This document shows positions 16,005 through 23,553 of a DNA stretch of 64,000 bases, piece by piece. The stretch comes from JBGQDM01 sp041495845 (lineage in GTDB: Bacteria > Acidobacteriota > Terriglobia > Terriglobales > Acidobacteriaceae): contig JBGQDM010000002.1 of the NCBI GenBank assembly GCA_041495845.1, forward strand, positions 1 through 64,000, in the 5' to 3' direction. The translations under genes and the position numbers were made by a program. Below the pieces are notes generated by a model. That model saw only the letters and a list, made by a program, of their open reading frames with translations, made no database searches and had not been told where the DNA came from. Every line of letters begins with the position of its first letter. The first letter of the stretch is position 1.

Positions 16005-17117
16005 ATGTACTCGGTTCCCAAACTTGCGGACTTCTCGCCCGCGGCGCTTGATCACGCCGCCCAGGAATTGGTGCGTGCCTTGGAGCAGGAAGCAACCGCA
16101 GTTGCCAGCGATGCCGATTGGAAGAACTTCAGGGACCGCTGGCTGGCGCGCAAGAACGGCATTCTCACGCAAGTGAATGAACTGTGGCTGAAGGCCTCGC
16201 CCAAGGCGGACCGCCGGGAAGTGGGTCAGCGCGTCAATGAGATTAAGACGCGGGTGGAGCAGGGAGTCGAGGCGGCGCAGCAGCGGGCCCAGGGCGCAGC
16301 TTCCTCTTCGCGACTCGCTGCCGAGTCCATTGACATCACCCTCCCCGGCCTGCGGCGACCGCTGGGCGCCGAACATCCCGTCATCAAGACGATGAACGAG
16401 ATCGTCGGCGTCTTTCGCAATCTGGGCTACTCGGTTGAAGTCGGTCCCGAAGTTGAAACCGATTACTACAACTTCGAGGCGCTGAATTTTCCGCCCAATC
16501 ATCCCGCGCGCGACACGCAGGACACGCTCTTCCTTGCCGGGCAGGAGGAAAAGCCGCTGCGCGATCGTCTGCTGCTGCGTACGCATACGTCTCCGGTGCA
16601 GATTCGCGCCATGGAGAAACAACGGCCGCCGCTCCGCGTAGTCTGTCCCGGCAAGGTGCATCGCAATGATGCGCTCGATGCCACGCACTCGCCCATCTTC
16701 CACCAGGTGGAGGGGTTGGCGGTCGACACCAACATCACGTTTTCCGATCTCAAGGGCACGCTCGATCACGCCATGAAAGCGCTGTTCGGTTCGAGTGTGA
16801 AGACGCGGTTCTATCCGTCGTTCTTTCCCTTTACCGAGCCCAGCGCCGACGTGCAGATCAGCTGCATTTTTTGCGGGGGTAAGGGTTCACGCGACGGTGG
16901 CCCGTGCCGCAACTGCAAGGCCAGCGGCTGGATTGAACTGCTCGGCTGCGGCATGGTCGACCCGAACGTCTACGACTTTGTGGATTACGATGCCGAACGC
17001 TACAGCGGCTTTGCTTTCGGCATGGGCGTGGAGCGGATCGCGATTTTGAAGTATGGGGTGGATGACATTCAGTTGTTCTTCAACGGGGATGTCAGATTTT
17101 TGCGGCAGTTTGCATGA
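16005..17117 (+). CDS. pheS: Phenylalanyl-tRNA synthetase alpha subunit with CxxC zinc insert
   Basis: 370 residues. Coiled-coil N-terminus (to ~85), then the class II catalytic domain: THTSPVQIRAM, motif 2 VCPGKVHRNDALDATHSP with FHQVEGLAVD, and motif 3 GFAFGMGVERIAILKYG. Between PSADVQISC and WIELLGCGMV lies a small cysteine cluster, CIFCGGKG ... CRNCKASG, resembling a zinc knuckle. Such inserts occur in PheS of several phyla. Pairs with PheT in the heterotetramer that charges tRNA-Phe. Start ATG at 16005 has only a weak upstream GGCGA. Confidence 0.95.
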   Translation: MYSVPKLADFSPAALDHAAQELVRALEQEATAVASDADWKNFRDRWLARKNGILTQVNELWLKASPKADRREVGQRVNEIKTRVEQGVEAAQQRAQGAASSSRLAAESIDITLPGLRRPLGAEHPVIKTMNEIVGVFRNLGYSVEVGPEVETDYYNFEALNFPPNHPARDTQDTLFLAGQEEKPLRDRLLLRTHTSPVQIRAMEKQRPPLRVVCPGKVHRNDALDATHSPIFHQVEGLAVDTNITFSDLKGTLDHAMKALFGSSVKTRFYPSFFPFTEPSADVQISCIFCGGKGSRDGGPCRNCKASGWIELLGCGMVDPNVYDFVDYDAERYSGFAFGMGVERIAILKYGVDDIQLFFNGDVRFLRQFA

Positions 17118-17120
17118 AGT

Positions 17121-17216
17121 TCTCAGCCCTCAGCTTTCAGCTCTCAGTGCGAGCGGCAAGGCTCTGGCAGCGAATTGGACGTTGAAACTGAAAGCTGACA
17201 GCTGAGAGCTGATAGC
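17121..17216. repeat. Heptamer inverted-repeat element, copy 2
   Basis: Left arm 17121-17147 (units CTCAGCC, CTCAGCT, TTCAGCT, CTCAG) and right arm 17188-17216 (CTGAAAG, CTGACAG, CTGAGAG, CTGATAG) flank a 40-base loop. The arms are near-complementary. The element starts just after the pheS stop codon and ends seven bases before the pheT ATG. Its sequence is clearly related to copy 1 near hisS. Confidence 0.7.
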
Positions 17217-17222
17217 TTTTTT

Positions 17223-19259
17223 ATGAAACTCTCTCCTCACTGGTTACGCGACTTCGTTGACTTCACGGTCGACTACCGCCGTCTGGCGGATGAACTTACG
17301 CTGGCTGGAATTGCGGTGGAAGGCATCAGCGGCGAAGGCGACGCGACCGTGTTTGAGATGGAGATCACGACCAACCGCCCGGACGCCATGAACCACTACG
17401 GCGTGGCGCGTGAGGTGTCGGCGTTATACGACCTGCCGCTCAAGCCGGTAGCGCCGGAGCTTCCCGAGGCCGAGGCGGGCGCGGTGTTTCCCATTGAAAT
17501 TGTGGAGACGCAGTTGTGTCCGCGCTTTACCGCGCGCGTTTTGCGCGGGGTCAGCATCCAGCCATCGCCCGCGAAAATCGCCAGCCGCCTCGCGTTGATT
17601 GACCAGCGGCCCATCAACAATGCCGTGGACGCAACCAATTACGTGCTGTGGGAAATGGGTAAGCCCACGCATGTGTTCGACCTTGATTTGCTCGAGGGCG
17701 GCAAGCTCATCGTGCGGCACGCCCGCGAGGGCGAGGTGCTGAAGACGCTCGACGGGGTGGTGCGCAAGCTCACGCCGGATGATCTCGTCGTGGCCGATGC
17801 CCGCAAACCGGTGGGGCTGGCGGGGGTCATGGGCGGTTTCGACACCATGATCACGGAGAAGACGCGCAATATCCTGATCGAATCGGCGTGGTGGGACCCG
17901 GCGCTGGTGCGCCGTATGTCGCGGCGGCATGGGCTGCACACCGATGCTTCGCACCGCTTCGAACGTGGCGCCGATTTCGAGTCCACCGTGGTTTCCTGCA
18001 ACCGCGTGGCGGAGCTGGTCCTGAAGTCCGGAGGCGGCGAACTGGCGGGCGGGGTGGCGGACGTGGTGGCGCGGGTCATGGACCAGGCGCCGGTTGCGCT
18101 GCACCTCGCGGAGGTGCATCGCGTTCTGGGCAAGGATGTCGAAGTGAACCGCATGTTGCGGATTCTGCGCAACCTGGGATGCGATGCGGTCCCGGAGCGG
18201 CGCGATTCCACCGAGTTCACCGTCCTCGTGCCCAGCTGGCGGCTGGATATTGAACGCGAGATTGACCTGATCGAAGAAATCGCGCGACTGCATGGTTATG
18301 ACAAATTTGCCAACACCCTGCCGGCTTGGTCCGGCGAAGTGGTGGAGCTTGACGACGCCGCGAAAGACGGGCGTTTGCGCGCGGACCTGCTCGCTCTCGG
18401 GTATAACGAAGCCATCTCGCTGACGTTTACTTCGGAGGACGATGCCAAACAGTTTTCCGACGCTGCAGCACTGGCCCTGGCGAACCCGCTCAGCGCGGAA
18501 GCCTCGGTCATGCGGACTTCGCTGCTCCCGGGGATGCTGCAAATGCTGGCCTGGAACTTGAATCGTGGCGTCGAAGATGTGCGTCTGTTCGAGGCGGGAC
18601 ATGTGTTCGCGAGCGTCCGCGGCGAGTCTGTGGAGAGGAAGCGTCTGTGCCTGGGCGCGACCGGGAGCGCGGGCGAATCCAGCGTGCATCAGGCCGCGCG
18701 GCAGTTCTCGTTCTTCGATCTCAAAGGCGATATCGAGACTGTGCTGGCGGGCTTTGCCTGCAACTCGCTCCAGTTCGAGGGCGGCGCACAAAAATATTTT
18801 CATCCTGGCCGTTCTGCCCGCGCCGTCATGGATGGTGTCACCGTAGCGGAGTTTGGGCAGATTCATCCAGCGGTGGCCTCAGCCCGCAAACTCAAGCAGG
18901 AGATTTACTCCGCCGAGATCTACCTTGACCGCCTCTACCAGCATGAGCTGCGCCCGGTTCGGTATGTACCGCTGGCGAAGTTTCCGGCGGTGACGCGCGA
19001 TTTTTCCTTCGTCTTTGCCGATGCGGTCCGCTTTGAGGAGATTCTTGCGGCACTGACCGCACTCGGGCTGCCAGAACTGCGTAGCGTTGTCCCAGTGGAG
19101 ATTTTTCGTGGCGGCAATGTCCCGGCAGGGAAGTACTCGCTGCTGCTGCGAGCGGTGTTCCAGTCTTCAGAGCGCACCCTCCGTGAGGAGGAAGTCGCTG
19201 CCTGGTCGGCGCAGATGGTGCATACGTTGGAAAAGCTGGGTGGGGCGTTGCGGGCGTAA
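17223..19259 (+). CDS. pheT: Phenylalanyl-tRNA synthetase beta subunit lacking the OB-fold tRNA-binding domain
   Basis: 678 residues against about 795 in E. coli. The N-terminal MKLSPHWLRDFVDF runs straight into FEMEITTNRPDAMNHYGVAR at residue ~43, which in E. coli follows an inserted ~110-residue EMAP-II-like OB domain. That domain is absent here. Retained are the B3/B4 editing domain (IDQRPINNAVDATNYVLWEM), B5 and the C-terminal FDX-ACB anticodon-binding domain (LAKFPAVTRDFSFVF to the end). The catalytic partner PheS is immediately upstream, so this is the only PheT of the operon. Confidence 0.95.
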   Translation: MKLSPHWLRDFVDFTVDYRRLADELTLAGIAVEGISGEGDATVFEMEITTNRPDAMNHYGVAREVSALYDLPLKPVAPELPEAEAGAVFPIEIVETQLCPRFTARVLRGVSIQPSPAKIASRLALIDQRPINNAVDATNYVLWEMGKPTHVFDLDLLEGGKLIVRHAREGEVLKTLDGVVRKLTPDDLVVADARKPVGLAGVMGGFDTMITEKTRNILIESAWWDPALVRRMSRRHGLHTDASHRFERGADFESTVVSCNRVAELVLKSGGGELAGGVADVVARVMDQAPVALHLAEVHRVLGKDVEVNRMLRILRNLGCDAVPERRDSTEFTVLVPSWRLDIEREIDLIEEIARLHGYDKFANTLPAWSGEVVELDDAAKDGRLRADLLALGYNEAISLTFTSEDDAKQFSDAAALALANPLSAEASVMRTSLLPGMLQMLAWNLNRGVEDVRLFEAGHVFASVRGESVERKRLCLGATGSAGESSVHQAARQFSFFDLKGDIETVLAGFACNSLQFEGGAQKYFHPGRSARAVMDGVTVAEFGQIHPAVASARKLKQEIYSAEIYLDRLYQHELRPVRYVPLAKFPAVTRDFSFVFADAVRFEEILAALTALGLPELRSVVPVEIFRGGNVPAGKYSLLLRAVFQSSERTLREEEVAAWSAQMVHTLEKLGGALRA

Positions 19260-19280
19260 GGGTTTTCACCACTGAGCGTA

Positions 19281-19421
19281 ATGGAGAAGCCTGCTAAGAC
19301 TCGTAAGCGCGTGTCAGCCATAGCGATTGCCCGCCTCGCCGATCAGGGCAAAGACGTTTCCCAGTTTTTCACCAACACGGGGCACATGACAGGCCCCTAT
19401 GCTAGCCTGACCCAACCATGA
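19281..19421 (+). CDS. 46-residue protein, resembles N-terminal part of an RHH-type antitoxin
   Basis: An ATG at 19281 opens 46 codons, and its TGA overlaps the ATG of the next gene (ATGA). The product begins MEKPAKTRKRVSAIAIARL and contains GKDVSQFFTNTGHM. From memory, CopG/ribbon-helix-helix antitoxins often carry a DVS-FFTN-G-M segment ahead of the DNA-binding part. Here the frame ends right after it, so this may be an N-terminal remnant. The ribosome-binding site is weak (GAGCG). It may instead be a non-coding leader of the aminotransferase gene. Confidence 0.4.
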   Translation: MEKPAKTRKRVSAIAIARLADQGKDVSQFFTNTGHMTGPYASLTQP

Positions 19422-20614
19422 GTGTGATCGCACCCAAACGATTTCTCAGCGAAAAAGTAGAACGTTTTACCGAGTCCGTGATCCGCGAGATGACGCGGCA
19501 GGCAGCACAGTACAACGCCGTCAATCTGGCGCAGGGCTTTCCTGATTTTTCCGCGCCCGAAGAGATCAAACGCGCCGCGCGCGAAGCCGTTGATGCCGAC
19601 GTCAATCAATACGCCATTACCTGGGGCGCCAAGAGCCTGCGTGACGCTATTGCCCGGCAGATGGGCGTCTGGCAGGGACTGACCATTGATCCGGAAAAGG
19701 AGATCACGGTCTGCTGCGGCTCCACCGAGGCGATGATTGCCACGCTCCTGGCCGTGCTCAATCCCGGTGAGGAAGTGGTGATCTTTGAGCCCTTCTACGA
19801 AAACTACGGTCCAGACACGGTGCTGAGCGGCGCCAAGCCACGTTTCGTGAGGCTGCATCCGCCCACGACTCCCAGCGGTGAATGGACCTTCGATGAGCGC
19901 GAGCTGCGCGCGGCTTTCCACGCCCACACCAAAGCGATCATTCTCAACACGCCCAATAACCCGACGGGCAAGGTATTCACGCGCGCCGAACTGGAACTCA
20001 TTCGCGACTTGTGTATCGAATTTAATGTTCTCGCCATTACCGATGAGATTTATGAACACATTCTCTACGATGGCGCTGAGCACGTTGCCATGATGACGCT
20101 CGAGGGCATGCGCGACCGGACGGTGACCATCAACGGCCTGTCGAAAACCTACAGCGTGACCGGCTGGCGGGTGGGTTGGGCAGTGGCGGCTGCGCCATTG
20201 ACCGCCGCCATTCGCAAAGTGCATGACTTCCTCACCGTGGGAGCGCCGGCGCCCCTGCAGGAAGCAGGCGCCAAGGCCCTGGGCTTGCCCGCGAGCTACT
20301 ACCAAGACCTCGCAGCCCGCTATCGGGCCCGCCGCGACCATTTGCTGCCCGTGCTGGAAGAAACCGGGTTCCGGTGTTTCCAGCCGCGCGGCGCGTATTA
20401 CGTGATGACCGACATCCGCGCGTTCGGTTTTGCCGACGATGTGAGTTTTGCCAAACATCTCGTGAAAGACATTGGCCTGGCCTGCGTCCCGGGGTCGAGT
20501 TTCTACAGCGACCCGCGCCAAGGTGCACAACAGGTGCGATTTGCGTTCTGCAAGCAGGAAGCCACGCTGGACGAAGCGGCCAAGCGGTTGCGGAAGCTGC
20601 GGCGTTCTTCGTAA
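19418..20614 (+). CDS. PLP-dependent class I/II aminotransferase
   Basis: 398 residues, fold-type I. Recognisable are NLAQGFPDFSAPEEIKRAA, NQYAITWGAKSLRDAIARQM, PNNPTGKVF with the substrate-binding Asn, DEIYEHI, and the PLP-lysine motif NGLSKTYSVTGWRVGW. The pattern resembles the methionine/kynurenine-oxoglutarate group (YbdL-like). The amino-acid substrate cannot be fixed from sequence. The start ATG overlaps the stop of a 46-codon frame by four bases. Confidence 0.93.
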   Translation: MSVIAPKRFLSEKVERFTESVIREMTRQAAQYNAVNLAQGFPDFSAPEEIKRAAREAVDADVNQYAITWGAKSLRDAIARQMGVWQGLTIDPEKEITVCCGSTEAMIATLLAVLNPGEEVVIFEPFYENYGPDTVLSGAKPRFVRLHPPTTPSGEWTFDERELRAAFHAHTKAIILNTPNNPTGKVFTRAELELIRDLCIEFNVLAITDEIYEHILYDGAEHVAMMTLEGMRDRTVTINGLSKTYSVTGWRVGWAVAAAPLTAAIRKVHDFLTVGAPAPLQEAGAKALGLPASYYQDLAARYRARRDHLLPVLEETGFRCFQPRGAYYVMTDIRAFGFADDVSFAKHLVKDIGLACVPGSSFYSDPRQGAQQVRFAFCKQEATLDEAAKRLRKLRRSS

Positions 20615-20666
20615 AACAGCGCGACACTCAAGCGCGGCGGTTGGCCTCTTCCACAGCTAACTGCGG

Positions 20667-20672
20667 TATACT
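20667..20672 (+). promoter_or_regulatory. Candidate -10 element upstream of the zapB-like/zapA genes
   Basis: TATACT at 20667-20672, 42 bases before the ATG at 20714, in a 99-base gap. No convincing -35 at 17 bases. AAGGGTCAAGG near 20698-20708 may serve as the ribosome-binding site. Confidence 0.35.
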
Positions 20673-20713
20673 GCGCTACTAGAGTGGCAATTTCTTAAGG
20701 GTCAAGGCGCAAC

Positions 20714-21010
20714 ATGTCCGTAAAAGCGGTAGTGGAAGAGTTGGCGAGCGAGGTTCCGGCCGGTGATTTTCCTGCGCTGGAAGAAAAAATCTATCGCACG
20801 ATTGAGTTGTTGAAGGCGGCCCGCGAAGCGCGCGCCCATGCCGAGCGCGATGCGCAGCGCCTGCGCCAGCAACTGGAACAGCGGGAAGACGAATTTACCG
20901 CGCTCAAGCGCGAGCTAGTGCAGTTGCGCAAGGAGCGCGAAGAAGTGCGCTCCCGCGTGGAGAAGATGCTGCGGCAGGTGGATGATGCCGCCCAGGAAGC
21001 GGCCAGCTGA
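20714..21010 (+). CDS. ZapB-like coiled-coil protein
   Basis: 98 residues. From about residue 20 nearly the whole protein is a heptad-patterned coiled coil rich in Glu, Arg and Gln (AHAERDAQRLRQQLEQRE, LKRELVQLRKEREEV). There is no enzyme motif. It lies 20 bases upstream of zapA, and pairs of a short coiled-coil protein with ZapA are common; a divisome role is inferred from that context. Cytoplasmic. Confidence 0.75.
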   Translation: MSVKAVVEELASEVPAGDFPALEEKIYRTIELLKAAREARAHAERDAQRLRQQLEQREDEFTALKRELVQLRKEREEVRSRVEKMLRQVDDAAQEAAS

Positions 21011-21030
21011 GCCCGCCGCCGGAGGAGACC

Positions 21031-21360
21031 ATGGCCACAGCCCCCAAGGAAGCGGTCAGCCGCGATTCCAGCAGCATTCGCGTGGAAATCTTCGATCAGG
21101 TTTACCATCTGCGCGGGTCGGACCCAGCTTACGTCCTGAAGCTCGCCCAGTTCGTGGACGAGAAAATGCGCGCGGTAGCCGAGCAAACCTCGACGGTGGA
21201 TTCGGTTCGACTCGCGGTCTTGGCGGCGCTGAACATCGCGGACGAATATCACCTGCTCAAAGGCAAGCTGGGCAGCGGCGGAACGGAATCGTCCCAGCGC
21301 GCCCGGCAACTCTCCCGCTTGCTGGACGAAGTCCTTGAGGATCAACGCCGGGCAGGGTAG
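21031..21360 (+). CDS. zapA: Cell division protein ZapA
   Basis: 109 residues. ZapA signature: VEIFDQVYHLRGSDPAYVLK, LAQFVDEKMRAVAEQ, VDSVRLAVLAALNIADEYH, with a C-terminal coiled coil. ZapA binds and bundles FtsZ. GGAGGAGACC gives a strong ribosome-binding site. The downstream neighbour is a 6S RNA, an arrangement conserved with zapA in many bacteria. Confidence 0.92.
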   Translation: MATAPKEAVSRDSSSIRVEIFDQVYHLRGSDPAYVLKLAQFVDEKMRAVAEQTSTVDSVRLAVLAALNIADEYHLLKGKLGSGGTESSQRARQLSRLLDEVLEDQRRAG

Positions 21361-21452
21361 CTAGCAAACGATTTGCCATCTATTTACCTTCGTGCTCTTG
21401 CCAGACATGGGAGGGCTCACCTAGCATCGCTGGTGAAAGCTGACCTGCGAAG

Positions 21453-21616
21453 TACGTGATGGCGGTCACCGTTTTTTGAACCAACAGCCGAAAAACGGGA
21501 GCTCGACTCGTATAACGATCCGGTGTGCAATGTTCCGCCAAGCGGAAATGCCTAAAGGGTCGCGGCGGGCGCCCACCGTCCTCAAGACGGGTTCAAATTC
21601 GGCCCGCCACACGGCC
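21453..21616 (+). ncRNA. ssrS: 6S RNA (regulator of RNA polymerase)
   Basis: Directly downstream of zapA. A closing stem pairs 21455-21465 with 21604-21613 (CGTG-bulge A-TGGCGG with CCGCCACACG, 10 pairs). A second stem pairs TTGAACC (21476-21482) with GGTTCAA (21590-21596). A small hairpin CCGTC-CTCAA-GACGG sits on the 3' side of the central region. The apical hairpin is TTCCGC-CAA-GCGGAA (21533-21547), flanked by GTGTGCAATG and CCTAAAG, which recall the apical region of proteobacterial 6S. A rod with an open centre at about 165 nucleotides matches the 6S fold. Exact ends are uncertain. Confidence 0.7.
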
Positions 21617-21635
21617 AAGCGGGGCGGCTTTTTTT
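21604..21635 (+). terminator. Putative terminator after the 6S RNA
   Basis: CCGCC (21604-21608) can pair with GGCGG just before a run of seven T (21629-21635). It would compete with the 6S closing stem, as expected if processing or termination follows the RNA. The stem is short. Confidence 0.4.
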
Positions 21636-21694
21636 CTGGTAATAAGCAGTGGCGGCTCGCCGTGCGGCCGCTCGTGGGGCTCATCTAGATCTCT

Positions 21695-22489
21695 GTGCAT
21701 CCCGTCCTTTTCCAAATCGGTTGGTTCGCCCTGCCCACCTATGGTTTCCTGGTCGCACTCGGCGTGCTGATTGGCATGGCGCTGAGCGCGCGCAACAGCA
21801 AACAAGAGGGTGTGGATCCGGAACTCGCCTGGAACCTTGGCATTCTGGTCACGCTCAGCGGCATCATCGGCGCCAAAGTGCTGCTGGTGGTCAACGACTG
21901 GGGCTTCTACACGCGCCACCCCGCGCAGATTTTCAGTCTGAACACGCTGCGCGCCGGCGGCGTTTTTTCTGGCGGTTTGCTGGCTGCGCTGGTGGCCGCC
22001 GCGTGGTATATCCGCCGGCATCGGCTGCCCGCGTTGGCCCTGTGCGACGCGTTCTCCCCCGGATTGGCGCTCGGCCATGCCATCGGCCGCCTCGGCTGCT
22101 TTTCTGCCGGCTGCTGTTACGGCAAAGAAACCCACGCCGCCTGGGGAGTGGTGTTTACAAACCCGCTGGCCGCCAGCATCTCTGGAACACCTCTCGGGGT
22201 ACCGCTTCACCCTACCCAGTTGATCGAAGCGGCGGTCGAGCTGTGCAACTTTCTGCTGCTCTCGTGGCTGTTCCGCCGCAAGAGCTTTGACGGGCAAGTG
22301 TTCGGAACTTACATCGCGATCTACGGTGTGGCTCGCTACTTCATCGAATTCTTGCGCGGTGATCCCGGCCGTGGCGAGGTCTTTGGCGGCCTGATGACCG
22401 GGACGCAATTGATTTCCATCCTGCTGGTGATCGCCGGGGGCATCCTCTGGCTGCGGCGCCAGCCGCGCTTTCAGCCGGCTTCGCAGTAG
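21695..22489 (+). CDS. lgt: Prolipoprotein diacylglyceryl transferase
   Basis: 264 residues from a GTG at 21695 (an in-frame TAG lies just upstream). Seven hydrophobic segments. Signature HAIGRLGCFSAGCCYGKE at about 128-145, the catalytic-site region of Lgt; HPTQLIEA and FIEFLRGDPGR are also conserved. It moves diacylglycerol from phosphatidylglycerol to the lipobox cysteine, the first step of lipoprotein maturation. Inner membrane. No good Shine-Dalgarno precedes the GTG. Confidence 0.95.
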   Translation: MHPVLFQIGWFALPTYGFLVALGVLIGMALSARNSKQEGVDPELAWNLGILVTLSGIIGAKVLLVVNDWGFYTRHPAQIFSLNTLRAGGVFSGGLLAALVAAAWYIRRHRLPALALCDAFSPGLALGHAIGRLGCFSAGCCYGKETHAAWGVVFTNPLAASISGTPLGVPLHPTQLIEAAVELCNFLLLSWLFRRKSFDGQVFGTYIAIYGVARYFIEFLRGDPGRGEVFGGLMTGTQLISILLVIAGGILWLRRQPRFQPASQ

Positions 22490-22532
22490 CGCCGGCAACG
22501 CGCCCGCAAGTATTCTGAAGTAGAAGTCCCTT

Positions 22533-23528
22533 ATGATTCCAAGCCAAGCGGAACGCAAGATCAGTGTGACCCAGGAATACGCCGGCCAGCGGCTCGACCA
22601 GTTTCTCGCGGCGCAACTCGCCGACGTCAGCCGCAGCCGCGTGCAGCAGATGATCGCGGGAGGATGCGTGCGCGTGAATGGCGCCGCCGCCCGGGCTTCG
22701 CTCAAGTTGCGGGGCGAGGAACGAATTGAGATTGTCGGCACCGTGCAACCGCCCCCCCTGCGCGCGTTGCCGGAAGAAATTCCGCTGCGCATCGTGTACG
22801 AAGACGACGACCTGGCCATCGTGGACAAGCCTGCCGGCATGATGGTGCACGCCGGCAGTGGCGCCACCGACGAGCAACGCAATCGCGGCACCCTGGTCAA
22901 CGCTCTACTGCATCACTTCGGGACGCTCTCCAGCGTGGGCGGGGAGTTGCGGCCCGGAATTGTCCATCGCCTCGACAAGCAGACCAGCGGCTTGATTATC
23001 GTGGCGAAAAACGACGTAGCGCACCGCAAGCTGGCGGCACAATTTTCCGGCAGAACCATCAAGAAGCAGTATGTCGCTTTAGTGCACGGCTGGATGAAGC
23101 AGGAACGCGGCCGGATTGAGAGTGCGATTCAGCGCGACCGCATCCGCCGCACCCGCATGACGACGAAACGCGGTGGCGGCCGCGAAGCCCTCACCGACTA
23201 TCACGTGCGCCGCAAACTTACTACCCCGTGGGGCCGCTTCTCGCTCGTCGAACTCAACATCCACACCGGGCGTACCCACCAGATCCGCGTGCACATGGCG
23301 TCGCTCGGCCATCCTGTGGTTGGGGACACGCTCTACGGAGCGCCCCGCGAGTTGCGCTCCACGACGGGGAAAGCGCCCGTCGCAGTCCTTCCCACCATTG
23401 ACCGGAACTTTCTTCACGCCGCGCACCTGGAACTCGTCCACCCGCGCACTGGAGCGCCTCTTTCATTGTCGGCGCCCCTTCCTGACGAACTTGAGGCCTG
23501 GCTGCGCCGGTTGGAGTCGGCGACCTGA
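22533..23528 (+). CDS. RluA/RluD-family 23S rRNA pseudouridine synthase
   Basis: 331 residues. N-terminal S4 RNA-binding domain (YAGQRLDQFLAAQLADVSRS). The catalytic domain carries the RLDKQTSGLIIVAKN motif with the nucleophilic Asp, and the motif pair IVYEDDDLAIVDKPAGM and IHTGRTHQIRVHMASLGHP. The S4 domain and length favour RluD or RluC; the target uridines cannot be told from this sequence. Confidence 0.93.
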   Translation: MIPSQAERKISVTQEYAGQRLDQFLAAQLADVSRSRVQQMIAGGCVRVNGAAARASLKLRGEERIEIVGTVQPPPLRALPEEIPLRIVYEDDDLAIVDKPAGMMVHAGSGATDEQRNRGTLVNALLHHFGTLSSVGGELRPGIVHRLDKQTSGLIIVAKNDVAHRKLAAQFSGRTIKKQYVALVHGWMKQERGRIESAIQRDRIRRTRMTTKRGGGREALTDYHVRRKLTTPWGRFSLVELNIHTGRTHQIRVHMASLGHPVVGDTLYGAPRELRSTTGKAPVAVLPTIDRNFLHAAHLELVHPRTGAPLSLSAPLPDELEAWLRRLESAT

Positions 23529-23537
23529 GGAACTGGC

Positions 23538-23543
23538 TATAAT
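23538..23543 (+). promoter_or_regulatory. TATAAT -10 element overlapping the first possible ATG of the VWFA gene
   Basis: A perfect TATAAT at 23538-23543 overlaps the ATG at 23542. If active, transcription would begin near 23550, leaving only the ATG at 23554 usable. No -35 at 17 bases. Confidence 0.4.
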
Positions 23544-23553
23544 GAGATTCTGC

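Noticed and set aside
17424..18866. 480-codon frame opposite pheT
   Set aside because: Same GC-bias artefact; the real gene on the plus strand has full domain support.
21361..21410. GCAAACGAT resembling a tmRNA tag start
   Set aside because: No tRNA-like ends or stop-terminated tag around it; the structure at 21453-21616 is better explained as 6S RNA.
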